Assembly: GCA_963698405.1 (NCBI GenBank)
Contig: CAVOQT010000010.1
Span: 212,490-276,489, forward strand
Length of the DNA stretch: 64,000 nucleotides
Direction: 5' to 3'
Source of the DNA: SHZI01 sp963698405
GTDB lineage: Bacteria; Pseudomonadota; Gammaproteobacteria; Steroidobacterales; GCA-2729495
Shown: positions 8,817 through 20,400 of the stretch, piece after piece
How positions within the stretch are numbered: position 1 is the stretch's first letter
How the letters are laid out: each line of letters begins with the position of its first letter
The notes under the pieces: model-generated
Database searches by the model: none
Told to the model about the DNA's origin: nothing
What the model saw: only the letters and a program-made list of their open reading frames with translations
Position numbers and translations under genes: made by a program

Positions 8817-9497
8817 TCAGCTGGCGTCGTCAGCGATGCCGGTGATGCGGATGCCGGTGTGCAGTCCGCCGTAGCGCTTGTTCATGAAGATCAGCACCGA
8901 GGTCAGCGCTTCGGCCGCCGCGGCATTCTCCAGCGAGCCGGCATGCCAGGCGCGCAGGCCGGCGGCCTTCGCCAGGCCGACCACGATTTCGCGGGCCTCG
9001 GCCTTGTTGCCGGTGACCAGCACGTCGCAATCCAGGACTTCATCGCTCTGCATCGAGTCGGCCGAGACATTGTGAAAGGCCGCCACGACGGTGATCTGCT
9101 CGCCGACGATCTGCTGGGCGATCAGCGCCGCACAGCCTTCGGGCGGCAGCTGTACGCGGGCGACCCGCGGCGGGACCAGCGGCACGGTGGTATCGACGAG
9201 TATCTTGCCCGGCAGCGCGGCGCGGATTTCTTCCAGCGTTGGCCGCTGATGGCTGAACGGTACGGTCAGGACCACCACGTCTGCTGCACGGGCAGCCTCG
9301 AGGTTGGACAGGCCGCGGACATTGGCGCCGGGAAAGGCCGTGCGCAGTTCGCTGGCAGCGGTCTCGGCCCGGGCCGCATCCCGCGAGCCGATGATCACCG
9401 GGATGCCGGCACGCGCCCAGCGACGGGCCAGCCCGCCACCCAGCGCACCGGTGCCGCCCACGATACTGATTACGCCGAAGCGGTTGTCCTTCACCAT
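8817..9497 (-). CDS. npdG: NADPH-dependent F420 reductase
   Basis: This enzyme exchanges hydride between F420H2 and NADP+, linking the F420 pool to cell redox. It is uninterrupted: ISIVGGTGALGGGLARRWAR and AGIPVIIGSRDAARAETAA form the dinucleotide-binding fold with the GSRD signature of the family. VVVLTVPFSHQRPTLEEIRA, VVAAFHNVSADSMQSDEVLD and SLENAAAAEALTSVLIFMNK follow. The chosen start is ATG 9497 (MVKDNRFGVISIVGG); an in-frame ATG at 9534 is possible. It is the first gene of the F420 operon, 7 nt before cofE, and diverges from queD across about 200 nt. It is the only F420-using enzyme recognised in the window. Confidence 0.9.
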   Translation of the reverse strand: MVKDNRFGVISIVGGTGALGGGLARRWARAGIPVIIGSRDAARAETAASELRTAFPGANVRGLSNLEAARAADVVVLTVPFSHQRPTLEEIRAALPGKILVDTTVPLVPPRVARVQLPPEGCAALIAQQIVGEQITVVAAFHNVSADSMQSDEVLDCDVLVTGNKAEAREIVVGLAKAAGLRAWHAGSLENAAAAEALTSVLIFMNKRYGGLHTGIRITGIADDAS

Positions 9498-9705
9498 GGG
9501 CTGGAACTCGTTGCTGCAATCCGGGGCAGGCATGGTACCGAGCCGCTGCAGAGGGCACAAATGGCGGCTGGCATGGCCGCGGCTGGCAGGGCAAAATGAC
9601 GCCCAGGCTGCCCGGCACCGAGCTCCGGTCGCGAAAAGGCTCGCTGCATATAACTGAAACCGAACATCCGCGGGCACATCGGCCGCGCAACAAGAAAAGA
9701 GCGTT

Positions 9706-10081
9706 ATGGAGATCTTCAAGGAGTTCATCTTCGAGGCGGCACACCGCCTGCCCAACGTGCCCGCCGGGCCACAAGTGCAGCCGGCTGCACGGCCATTCGT
9801 GGCGTGGTGCGATCTACGTGCAGGGACCGGTCGACCCGCATGCCGGCTGGGTGATGGATTTCGGCGAGATCAAGCAGAAGTTTTCGCCGGTCTACGAGAC
9901 CCTCGATCATCACTATCTGAACGACGTGCCCGGTCTCGAGAACCCGACCAGCGAAGTGGTGGCGCGCTGGATCTGGCAACAGCTGAAACCGGTATTGCCC
10001 GAGCTGTCGAAGGTCATCGTGCATGAGACCTGCACGAGCGGCGCAATTTACCGTGGCGAGGACTGCGAGGCCGGTGGCTGA
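9706..10081 (+). CDS. queD: 6-pyruvoyl-tetrahydropterin synthase / QueD family (one frameshift)
   Basis: This family converts dihydroneopterin triphosphate (the FolE product) to 6-carboxy-tetrahydropterin (QueD) or 6-pyruvoyl-tetrahydropterin (PTPS). It starts MEIFKEFIFEAAHRLPNV; the frame breaks near 9763 and continues GHKCSRLHGHSWRGAIYVQG, giving the zinc histidines (AAH, HGH) and active-site Cys. VMDFGEIKQKFSPVYETLDH, HHYLNDVPGLENPTSEVVAR and VHETCTSGAIYRGE complete it. The Cys occurs in both QueD and PTPS, so the exact product is open. It heads the operon that carries the NRPS and ends with folE, and its stop overlaps the deaminase start by 8 nt. Confidence 0.88.
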
Positions 10082-10525
10082 CGAGACACTGATGCGCGCA
10101 GCGCTCGCTGTGGCGCGTCGCGGGCTGCTGGCCGGCGAGGCGCCGGTTGGTGCCTGCATCGTGCAGGACGGGCGGGTCATCGCCAGTGCGCACACCGCCG
10201 TGGCCGGCGGCCCCGATGCGACGCGCGCACGCCGAGATTCTCGCCATCCGCGCTGCCTGTCGCAGCCTGCGCAGCGCGCACACTCACCGGCTGCGAGCTG
10301 TACGTCAGCGTCGAACCCTGTGCCATGTGTCTTGCGGCCTGTCATTACGCGGATATCCAGCGAGGTATTTTTTGCTGCCAGCCTGCAGGACATGCAGGCG
10401 GTGACCGGTCAGGAACTGTTGCGGCGCCAGCCGCAGGCCATGGTCAGCTGCACGGTGGCGTGCTGGCTGACGAGGCGCGCGCCCTGCTGGCCGAGTGGGC
10501 AGCGCAGCGGCGGGAGCGGGCGTAG
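10074..10525 (+). CDS. Nucleoside/nucleobase deaminase, TadA/CDA superfamily (frameshifted)
   Basis: A zinc deaminase of about 150 residues in the TadA/guanine deaminase group. The first frame gives LMRAALAVARRGLLAGEAPV and GACIVQDGRVIASAH; after restoring CG near 10222 it reads RAHAEILAIRAACRSL (HAE zinc/proton-shuttle motif), then CELYVSVEPCAMCLAACHYA (PCxxC zinc motif), then FFAASLQDMQAVTGQELLRR and GGVLADEARALLAEWAAQRR. Three CG losses (10222, 10276, 10361) explain the main breaks and one more change is needed near 10445. The GTG start (10074) overlaps the queD stop. The organism presumably has a housekeeping tadA elsewhere; position here suggests deamination of a pterin, purine or nucleoside intermediate in the operon's pathway, which is inference. 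Confidence 0.8.
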
Positions 10526-10527
10526 TC

Positions 10528-11285
10528 GTGGCCGCGGTCTATGACGCCATCGCCCGCGACTATCAGCGCAGCAAGACTTCGCCGCTGCGTGCGGCCATCG
10601 AAAGCTGGACGCTCGATCGCCTGCTCGGCGAGATCCGTGGCCGTGCGATTTTCGATGCGGGTTGCGGCGATGGCTTTCACGCGCGACGGCTGATGGCGGC
10701 AGGTGCGAGCCGCGTCGCCGGTGTGGATGTTTCGGCGGCGATGATCGAACTCGCGCGCGAGGAAGAGCGCCGCGCGCCGCTGGGTATCCAGTACCAGTGC
10801 TGTGCGGTCGAGGACCTGCCGGAACTGCCCTGCGCAGGCGGCTTCGATGTCGTGCTGGCCGCCTATCTGCTGCATTACGCGCCTTCAGTGGAAGTGCTTG
10901 CGCGCATGTGTCGGCGGCTGGCCAATGTGCTCGGCGCCCGGTGGTCGTCTCGTCGCGCTCGCCGAGAATCCCGACCAGACGCCGGCTGATTACGCCGGCT
11001 ACGCAGCCTACGGTTTCGACAAGGCGGCTGCCGAGCCGCGTGCCGAGGGCAGCCGGATCAGCTACTCGCTGGTGGCCGGACGACAGATGATCCGCTTCGA
11101 TACCTGGTACTACTCGCGGGCCACCTATGCGCGCGTGCTGCGGCGATGCCGGCTTTACAGCGATCGACTGGCATCCGCTGGAACTCGATCCTGATGCGCC
11201 GGTCGCCGATTACTACGCTGCCTATCTGCGCAATCCGCCCGTGCTGGGTCTGACGGCCGTGCTGTCCGGAGCGCGGGAATCATGA
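10528..11285 (+). CDS. Class I SAM-dependent methyltransferase (two frameshifts)
   Basis: A free-standing Rossmann-fold methyltransferase of about 250 residues. It begins at GTG 10528 (VAAVYDAIARDYQRS), two nt after the deaminase stop. Motif I is AIFDAGCGDGFHARRLMAAG and motif II VAGVDVSAAMIELAREEERR; GGFDVVLAAYLLHYAPSVEV is the post-motif strand and helix. After a break near 10938 it continues GGRLVALAENPDQTPADYAG, DTWYYSRATYARVLR, and after another near 11145 GFTAIDWHPLELDPDAPVAD to the stop TGA overlapping the NRPS start (ATGA). The overall pattern resembles toxoflavin/ubiquinone-type small-molecule methyltransferases. It is a tailoring enzyme for the NRPS operon by context; the substrate is unknown. 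Confidence 0.82.
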
Positions 11286-14273
11286 GCACCGTGCTGAGCG
11301 AGTCACTGTCGCGATCCGTTGTGCCGGGCGAAGGCCTGTCGCTCGGTCTGCTGGAACGCTTTGCGGCCCACCTGCAGTTGCGGCCCGAGGCACCGGCGAT
11401 CGTCTGCGGTGCACGGCGACTGAGCTACGCAGAACTCGATGCGGCAGCCAACCGGCTCGCGCATCGCCTGCAGGCACTCGGTGTGGCGCGCGATGTGCCG
11501 GTCGGCATCTGCCTCGAACCCGGCACGGAACTGCTGGTCGCGATGCTCGCCGTGCTGAAGGCCGGCGGTGCCTATCTGCCGCTCGATCCGGCCTGGCCGC
11601 GTGAACGCCTGCAGCACATGCTGGGCGTGGTGCGACCGGCGGTGCTGATCAGCTGTGGCGGTCTGCGCGAGCGCTGTCCGGTCGGCGCGCACCAGCTGCT
11701 CGACCTCGATCAGGAGCAGTGCGCAGATCGCGGCGCAGCGCTGCGACCGATCCGGGCGTGGACGATCGTTCCGGAGCAGCTCTGCTACCTGATGTTCACC
11801 TCCGGTTCCGAGCGGTACGCCGAAGTGCGTGATGGTCACGCATGGCAACCTGGCCGAGCCTGTTTCCGCCGCTGTCGTGCGGCGCTCGACTTCGGTGCCG
11901 GACGATGTCTGGAGCTGGTTTCATTCCGCTTCCTTCGGCTTCTCGGTCTGGGAGATCTGCGGCGCACTGCTGCACGGCGGCTGTCTGCAGGTCGTGCCTG
12001 AAGCGGTTCGCAATGCGCCTGCTGCGCTCGGTGCATGGATTGCCGAGCAGGGCGTAACGGTATTCAGCCAGACGCCATCGGCGCTGCGCCGGCTGCTCGG
12101 CGTGCCGGATTTCATCAGGCCATCGCCGGCAGCCGGCTGCGTTATCTGGCGCTCAGCGGCGAGGCGCTGCGGCCCGAGGACATCGCCATCTGGCATCGCA
12201 TCACGATGCAGACCGGCAGGCGTCTGCGCCGCGCCTGCTCAGTACCTATGCGCTCACCGAGACCGCTGGCCAGGTGACGCTTGCGCATTTACAGTGCGGC
12301 CGATGCCAGTGCGAGCCGGTGTGCGCAACATCGGCCAGCCGCTCAGCGGGCGCCATGTGCTGGTGCTGGATGCCGCCGGTCGGCCGGTCGCAGCCGGGTG
12401 AGGCGGGCGAGCTCTGGGTGGCCGGTGCCTGCGTCGCTGCGGGCTATTTCGGCGATGCCGCAACTCAGCGCGCAGCGCTTCACCACGCATGCGGTGGCCG
12501 GGCAGGGCCTGCTGCGCGGTTACCGGACCGGCGACCAGGTGCGGCTGCTCGCCGACGGTACGCTCGAGTATCTCGGCCGTGCCGATGCGCAGCTCAAGTA
12601 TCGCGGCTACCGCATCGAGCCGGCAGAAATCGAAGCGGCCTTGCGCGAGCATCCCGGCGTGCGTGATGCGGCCGTGGCCTTGCAGGCCGATGCAGCCGGC
12701 AATCCGCGGCTCACCGCGCATATCGTCAGCGCACAGCCGCAGGCGGACGCCGGCGGCGCTGGAGTTCTGGCCTTCGCTGGGTGCCTACGAGCTCTACGAC
12801 GAGCTGCTGTACGGGCTGATGAATGCCGAACCGGTGCGCCTCGCCGCCTATCGCGCCGCCTTCGCCGCGCAGCGTGCCCGGCAAGGTGGTGCTGGATATC
12901 GGTACCGGCAGCGATGCCGTGCTGGCGCGGCTGTGCATCGAGGCCGGCGCGCGCGCACGTCTATGCCGTGGAAGTGCTGGAATCGGCAGCCCGGCAGGCC
13001 GGCGAACTGGTGCGCACCTCGGACTGGAAGATCGCATCACGGTCCTGCACGGCGATATCGCCGACCTGACCTGCCGGAGCCGGTCGAGGTCTGCACGCAG
13101 GGCATCATCGGCAACATCGGCAGCGCCGATGGCATCGTGCCGGTCTGGAATGCGGCGCGCCGCAACTTTGCCGCCGGCTGCGTGCCGGTGCCGTCGCGCT
13201 GCGTCACGCGGCTCGCGCTGATGGAGCTGCCGGCCGCGGCGCGTGAGCAGCCGCGTTTTGCGCCACTCGCTGCCGACTATGTGCGGCGCATGTTCAGCGC
13301 GGCCGGTGCGCCCTTCGATGTGCGGCTCTGCGTGCGCAACGTGGCGGCTGCAGACCTGCTGACGGCGGCCACCGATTTCGAAGTGCTGGATTTCAACGGT
13401 CCGCTGCCAGCCGGACACAGCGGAGCCGCCGAACTCGAAGTGCTGCGCGACGGATATTTCGATGGCTGCCTGCTGTGGACCGTGGTGTCGGCCGATGCTG
13501 CACACACGGTCGACTATCTGCAGGAGCAGCGCGCCTGGCTGCCGGTGTTCGTGCCGATGACCGATGCCGGCATCGCCGTGCGTCGTGGTGATGTCCTGCG
13601 CATCAGCTGGCAGGCCTTCAACGAGTCCGATCCGCGTCATCCGGACTATGCCTTCAGCGTGTCGCTGTGCGGTGCCGGTGAGCGGCCGCGCTCGCGAGTT
13701 CAGGCAGGTGACGCGGCATGCCGGCACTGTCGCCGGTGCGACGCGCCTGCATCGTGAACTGCTGGCGGCTCTCGGCTGCGCAGGATCAAGCTGGTGTCGG
13801 TCGATGCGCTGCGTGGCTGGCTCGAGCGAGCGCGTGCCCGAATACATGGTGCCGCAGAGCTGGATGTTCCTGCCGGAGTTGCCGCTGACGCCCGGCGGCA
13901 AGCTCGACCGCGAGGCGCTGCCGGCACCGGGCCGTCATCGGCCGCGTCTCGCCGCCGCTGCCATCGCGCCGCGCAATGCGGTGGAGACGGCCGTCGCCGC
14001 GCTCTGGACGCAGGCGCTGGGACTTGTAAGCGATCGGCGTCGAGGACAATTTCTTCGATCTGGGCGGCGACTCGATCACCGCCGTGCAGCTCACCACCGC
14101 GACCCAGCGCTGGCTGGATGCTGCCGTACCGCTGGCCGCCCTGTTCGATGCACCGACGGTGGCAGCGATGTGCCGCTATCTGGCAGATGGCGTATGCGCT
14201 GCCACTCGCCGCCGCACTTGAGCGGCGCGCCGCGGGCGATGGACAGGAGCCCGACGGATCGCGAGCAAGGTGA
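11282..14273 (+). CDS. NRPS loading protein A-MT-T, interrupted adenylation domain (many frameshifts)
   Basis: A one-module NRPS protein of roughly 1000 residues without a condensation domain, so a starter module. A-domain blocks: LSYAELDAAANRLAHRLQAL, AMLAVLKAGGAYLPLDPAWP (A2), YLMFTSGS...GTPK (A3, broken near 11812), FGFSVWEICGALLHGG (A4), LRYLALSGEALRPEDIAIW, YRTGDQVRLLADGTLEYLGR (A7-A8), RIEPAEIEAALREHPGVRDA, and, after a ~1 kb insert, YMVPQSWMFLPELPLTPGGK (A10). The A4 block has Gly where alpha-amino-acid A domains have the amine-binding Asp. The T domain is VEDNFFDLGGDSITAVQL. The stop TGA at 14271-14273 is 3 nt before the next NRPS start. At least fifteen frame changes occur; that at 14031 is repaired by one CG. 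Confidence 0.88.
12740..13700 (+). other. Methyltransferase domain embedded in the starter adenylation domain
   Basis: Between A8 (ending near 12660) and A10 (near 13850) lies a SAM-binding domain: VPGKVVLDIGTGSDAVLARL (motif I), VYAVEVLESAARQAGELVRT, RITVLHGDIADL, VEVCTQGIIGNIGSADGIVP. It is followed by a beta-rich region with WLPVFVPMTDAGIAVRRGDV and DYAFSVSLCGAG. The order Rossmann fold then beta-barrel (W..VFV......V..GDVL) recalls protein arginine methyltransferases rather than the usual NRPS N-methyltransferase. The paired glutamates of the PRMT double-E loop are not seen, so arginine methylation is not implied. Interrupted A domains with MT inserts at this position are known; this type of insert is unfamiliar to me. 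Confidence 0.65.
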
Positions 14274-14276
14274 GCT

Positions 14277-14440
14277 ATGACCATCGCGGAGCTGCTCGCG
14301 GCAACGCGCGCGGCGGGCATCAGCTGCGCGTCGAGCGCGGACGCCTGCTCTATGACGCACCGGCCGGTGCACTGACACCGCAGCTGCGCGAGGCGCTGGC
14401 CGGGCGCAAATCCGAGTTGCTGGCGCACTTCGGCGGTGAT
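14277..14440 (+). other. TubC-type N-terminal docking domain
   Basis: MTIAELLAATRAAGIS, then (after a break near 14325) LRVERGRLLYDAPAGAL and LTPQLREALAGRKSELLAHF. This pattern (I..LL..L...G..L.....L.Y.AP.G.L...L...L...K..LL) is that of TubC N-terminal docking domains, which bind the C-terminal tail of the upstream NRPS subunit. It follows the starter protein after 3 nt. Confidence 0.8.
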
Positions 14441-17400
14441 GAGCGCGTACCGCTCGGCTTTGCCCAGCAGAGCCTGTGGTTTCTGCACGAACTCTATCCG
14501 CAGGACACCAGCGCCAGCGAACAGTTTGCGATCCGTATCGATGGTCCGCTCGATGCGGCGATGCTTGCGCGGGCCTGGCAGGCGCTGCTGGCGCGTCATG
14601 CCATCCTGCGCACGACCTTCAGCGAGCGCGATGGCCAGGTCTGGCAGCTGGCTGCACCACCGGTGCGAGCACGGACCGCCACTGCCGCAGCGTCGATGTC
14701 GGCACGGCACCAGGCAGACCTGCTGCAGATCGCCGCTGCCGCCCTGCGTCGAGCCCTTCGACCTGCGGCAGGGTCCGCTGCTGCGTCCGCAGCTCTGTCG
14801 TGTCGCTGACGAGCAGCATGTGCTGCTGGTCACGGCGCATCACATCGTCGCCGATGGCCTGTCGGTGCCGATCATCCGCGCAGGAACTCGCCACGCTCTA
14901 CCAGGCGCTGCTGGCGGGTGAGCCCTCGCCGCTGCCGCCGGTGCAACTTGAATACGCGGATGTGGCGCGTGCCGCAGGGCCAGCCGGATGCACAGCGCGA
15001 GGCCGGCATGCTGCAGCGCTGGCAGGAGATACTCGCTGCGCCGCCGCCTGCGGCCCTGCAGGCGCTGGTGCGTCCGCCGCCGGGAGCCGAAGATTTCCCG
15101 GCGTGCCGCCTTCAGCCTCGATGCAGCGCTGGCCGATGGCCTGCGCCGGCTGGCGCGTGACAGCGGCACCACGCCGTACGTCGTGCTGCTGGCGGCATTT
15201 CGCCTGCTGCTGGCCCGCCTGACCGGACAGCCTGATCTGGTGATCGGTACGCCGATGACCCTGCGCGATACGCCGGAGCTGCGTGCAGTGATCGGCTGTC
15301 TGGTGAATCCGGTTGCGCTGCGTACTGCCGCTCGAACTGCAGGAATCGTTTCGCGCGTCATCTGCGTGCGCGAGCGGGCGATGGTGCTCGAAGTGCTGCA
15401 GTATCGCGAGGTGCCTTTCTCGCGGGTCGTGGCCGCGGTGAGTCCGGAGCGCCAGCTGGATGAGCATCCGCTGTTCCAGATCCTGTTTTCCTGGGAGACG
15501 GATGCGGAATCACCGGCGTGAGCTCGAGCTGATGCAGCCCCGCACTTCAGCCTGCTGTCGCTGCCGGCCGAACGCGCTTCGTATTTCGATCTCGAGTGTC
15601 TGCTGCGCGATGCGGGTGAGGGCCAGCCGCTGAGCGGCTATTTCGCCTGGTCGACAGCCGTGCTGGAAGACTGGGTCGCTGCGCAGCTGCCGCAGATCTA
15701 CACCGTGCTGCTCGCCGAAATCGTGGCCCGAACCCGATGCGCCGATGAGCGAACTCGGTCTGCTGTCTGCAGCCGGACGCCAGCAGATCCTTCGCGACTG
15801 GAACGCCACGGCTGCGCCGTATCCGGCGCAGGCATCGCTGCAGGATGCCTTTCTGGAGCAGGCCCGCCGCAATCCCGATGCACCGGCACTGCACACCGGT
15901 CGCTGGCAGCTGGAGTTACGCACGGCTGGAGATGCGAGCGCACAACTCGCGGCGGAACTGCGGCGCCTGTGGTCTGCAGGCCGGTATGCCGGTGGGCCTG
16001 TGCATGCCGCGTTCGGCGGAGGCGGTCGTCGCAATGCTCGGCATCCTGCGTGCCGGCGGCGTGATCGTGCCGCTCGATCCGGCCTGGCCGCCGGCACGCC
16101 GAGCAGTTTGTGCAGGCGGATGCCGGTGTGCAGATCGTGCTGAGCGATCTGTGTCCGCGTCGGCTGGAGACGGCGCTGAAGCCAGCCGACGCGCTGCCTG
16201 AAGGCGCGGCGGTGCTGCTCTACACCTCGGGTTCTACCGGCGCACCGAAGGGTGCGGTGACCACGCATCGCTCCGCCGTGAATCGTTGCCACTGGATGTG
16301 GCAGCGTTTCGGTTTCGGCGCGCAGGACGTGTTCACTCTGCGCACCAGTTTCGGCTTCATCGATGCGCTGTGGGAGATCTTCGGCGCGCTCGGTCACGGC
16401 ATTCCGCTGGTGATCGTGCCGGATGACATCGCCACCGATGCGCTGCGTCTGCCGGAGTTTCTGCGCAGCGCATCAGGTCACGCACCTGGTGCTGGTGCCC
16501 TCGCTGCTGCGTGCGCTTGCTCGATGCACTGACGGAAGGCGATCTTGCTTGCCGGCGCTGCGCAGTTGCATCAGCAGTGGTGAAGTCGCTCGATCCTGCG
16601 CTCGCCCGGCGTTTCCAGGCGGCATTTCCAGATGCACGACTGCTGAACACCTACGGCACCTCGGAGATCTGGGATGCCAGCTGTCATGAAGTGACGAGAG
16701 TTGCCTGCAGATGCCGTGCGTGTGCCGATCGGCCGACCGATCGCCAACGCCAGCGTCTACGTGCTGGATGCGCACGGTGAACTGCTGCCGCCGGGTATCC
16801 CGGGTGAACTGGTCGTCGGTGGCATCGGTGTCGGGCCGGGTTACTGGCAGCGACCGGAGCTGACGGCGGAGAAGTTCATCGCTGATCGCTTCGCGCCGGA
16901 CGGTGACGCAGCGCCACCTGTATCGCAGCGGTGATCGTGCGCGCTGGCTTGCCGACGGTACGCTCGAATGCCTGGGGCGTCTGGATGCGCAGTTCAAGCT
17001 GCGCGGCCTGCGCATCGAACCGGGCGAGATCGAGAGCGCGCTGGGTACGCACCCGGCGGTGGCCGCTGCCATCGTCACGATCTGCGGGCAGAGCGATGCC
17101 GCGCGGCTGATGGCCGGTGTGGTACACGCAGTGGCTGGCACCGGGCCAGATGAGCGCTTATGGGCAGCGCTGCGCGACCATCTGCGCGCACTGTTGCCGG
17201 CGCATATGCTGCCGATCGAGTGGCATGCGCTTGCGCAGTTGCCGCTGACGCCGAGTGGCAAGCTGGACCGGCGCGCATTTGCGGAGTCGCACGGCAACCG
17301 TCAGCACACGCGAAGCGCCGACCGGCACCGCGCCGCGCACCGACACCGAGCGCGAGCTGGCAGCGCTGTGGGCTGAAGTGCTGGGCCGCGAGCAGGATCG

Positions 17401-20400
17401 GTGTGGACGAAAACTTTTTCGATGCCGGCGGTCACTCGCTGCTGGCGACGCGCATCGTCAGCCGGATCCGCGCACGCCATGCAAAGGATTTCACGCTGCG
17501 CGACATGTTTGCTGCGCCGACGATCGCCGAGCTGGCGGCCGTGCTGGACTGCCCGGCAGCCGGCCCGTACTGCCGTGGGTCTGGTTGCGGTACCGCGCGA
17601 TATCGAACTGCCGCTGTCCTTCGGTCAGGAGCGGCTGTGGTTTCTCGATCAGCTGGATCCCGGCAGTCCGGCCTACAACATCGCCTGGACGGTGCGCCTG
17701 AGCGGGCCACTCGAGCGTACAGCGCTGCGCGCTGCACTCGATTTTCTGGTGGCGCGCCACGCGTCTTTGCGCAGCCGCTTTCCGGCCGTCGCGGGCCGGC
17801 CGCAGCAGTTGATCGATGCAGCGAGTCGCTGCCGCTGCTCGAGCTCGATCTGAGCGTGGCCAGTGAAACTGGATTGCAGGCGGAATTGCTGCGCCACGCG
17901 CGTGAGCCCTTCGTGCTGGCCAGTGGTCCGCTGCTGCGTGCGGTGCTGGTGCGTCGTGCTGCGGATGAGCACCTGCTGATGCTCGTCACCCAGCACATCG
18001 TCACCGATGCCACCTCGAACCATGTGCTGTTTGATGAACTGGTTACGGCCTACGCAGCCTTTGCGGATGGTGCCGAGCCGCAACTGCCGCCGCTGGATAT
18101 CCGCTATGCCGATTACGCGGTCTGGCAGCGGCAGCAGCAGGCCGATGCTGCACAGGCTGCCGATCTCGCCTGGTGGCGTGAGCAACTGGCAGGCATGCCG
18201 ACCGCGCTGGAGCTGCCCACCGATTATCCACGACCTGCCGAGCAGCAGTTTCACGGCGCCTGGATACGGCGCACCTTGCGCCGTGACGCTGGTGACGGCA
18301 TTGCGCCGCCTGGCCCATGAGCAGCAGTGCACCTTGTATATGGTGTTGCTCGCGACTTTCGATGTGTTGCTGCAGCGTTACAGCGGCAGTGACGACATCG
18401 TGGTCGGAACGCCAGTGGAAGGGCGGACCGAGCGTGCGCTGGAAACGCTGGTCGGCCTGTTCATCAACACGCTGGTGATGCGCACGGATCTCGGCGGCGA
18501 TCCGGCCTTCAGCGAGTTGCTTCAGCGTGTGCGTGCGGTGACGCTCGATGCGCAGGCGCACCAGGAGCTGCCTTTCGAGAAACTGGTCGAAGCGCTGCGC
18601 CCTGCGCGCAGCCTGAGCCGTGCGCCGCTGTTCCAGGTGATGTTCAACCTGATCCGCATGCCGGAGCAGCGGCGACAGGCGGCGGCGCTGGAGTTCCGGC
18701 TCGACCGCTTGCTCGATCAGGGCGTGTCGAGTTTTGACCTGACGCTGACAGCCGGCGAGCAGGGTGAGCGCATCGAGCTGATCTTCGAGTACGCCACCGA
18801 TCTGTTTGCGGCGCGCAGTATCGAACAGATGGCGGACTCCTTTCTGCAGCTGCTGCAGGGCGTGGTGGCGCAGACCGGAATTGTCGATATCAGCGCTACC
18901 GCTGCTGGATGCGGCCGGACGGCGACATCTGCTTGATGAGCTGAATCCACCCGCGTGTGTGCCGGATTTCGTCCCCGTACATCAGACCGTAGCCGCCAAT
19001 GCGGCGCGCTGGCCGGATGCATCAGCGCTGGTGCTGGGCGATGAAACACTGAGTTATGCCGAACTCGAAACGTGTGCCAATCAGCTCGCGACACTTTCTG
19101 CTCGCGCAGGGGTTGCCGGCCTCGGCGCGCATCGGTATCTGCCTGCCGCGCGAGCTCGTCGTATCTGGTCGCCGTGCTGGCGGTGCTGAAAAGCGGTGCG
19201 GCCTATGTGCCGCTGGATCCGGATTATCCGCCGGCACGCCTGACGGCGATGGCGGACGGTGTGGAACTCGATCTGTTGCTGGTCGATGCCGCGACTGCTG
19301 CCTGTTTTGCGGCCGGCGATGAGCGGCTGTTGCCTCTCGATGCATTGCAGGCAGAGATCGATCAGTGTGCAGACAGCGCACCGGAGATACGTGTCAGCGC
19401 GGACGATCTGGCCTATCTGCTCTACACCTCCGGTTCCACCGGCGAGCCGAAAGCCGTGATGGTCACGCACGGCAATCTGTCCAGTGCTTTTGCGGCCTGG
19501 CGTGAGCGCTATGCGCTGCAGGCCGGTGAGCCGCACCTGCAGATGGCGAGCGCAGCTTTCGATGTATATACCGGCGACTGGGTACGCGCGCTCGGTTCCG
19601 GTGGCTGTCTGGTGTTGTGTCCGCGCGAGACGCTGCTGGATCCACCAGCCTTGCTGGATCTGCTGCAGCGCGCGCACATTGCCGTTGCCGAGTTTGTGCC
19701 GGCTGTGATACGTCTGTTGCTCGCGCATGTGTGTGCGCAGGAACTGCAACTGCCGCCGCTGCGCCTGCTCATCGTCGGTTCGGATCTGTGGTTCGCCGGC
19801 GAGGCTGCCGCGCTGCGCGCTCGCTGCATGCCGGTGACCCGGTTGTTCAATTCCTACGGAGTGGCCGAGGCAACCATCGACAGCGCGTGTTTTGAAGTGA
19901 GCGGAGAGTTGTCCGGTGCCGGTTCGGTGCCGATCGGCACGCCGCTGTCGAATACGCGCCTCTATGTGCTCGATGCAACAGGGTCAAGTATTGCCAGCCG
20001 GCGTGCCCGGCGAGTTGTGCATCGGCGGTACCGGTGTGGCGCGCGGCTATTATGCCCAGCCCGGACTCAGTGCCGAAAAGTTTGGCGCCGATCCCTTCGT
20101 CACTGCACCGGGCGCACGCTTGTACCGTAGCGGTGACCGGGCGCGCTGGCGACACGATGGTTGTCTGGAACTGCTGGGCCGTACTGATTTCCAGTTCAAG
20201 CTGCGCGGTTTTCGTATCGAGCCGGGGGAGGTCGAGGCACGCCTGATGGCGCATCCGGCGATCCGTCATGCCGTGGTCGGCCCGCGTGAGGCCGCGCCGG
20301 GTGATATGCGACTGGTGGCGTGGATCGTGCCGCACGGTGAGCCGGTACCGGTTGCGGATCTGCGCCGGGATCTGCAGGCGCAGTTGCCGGACTCTCTGTT

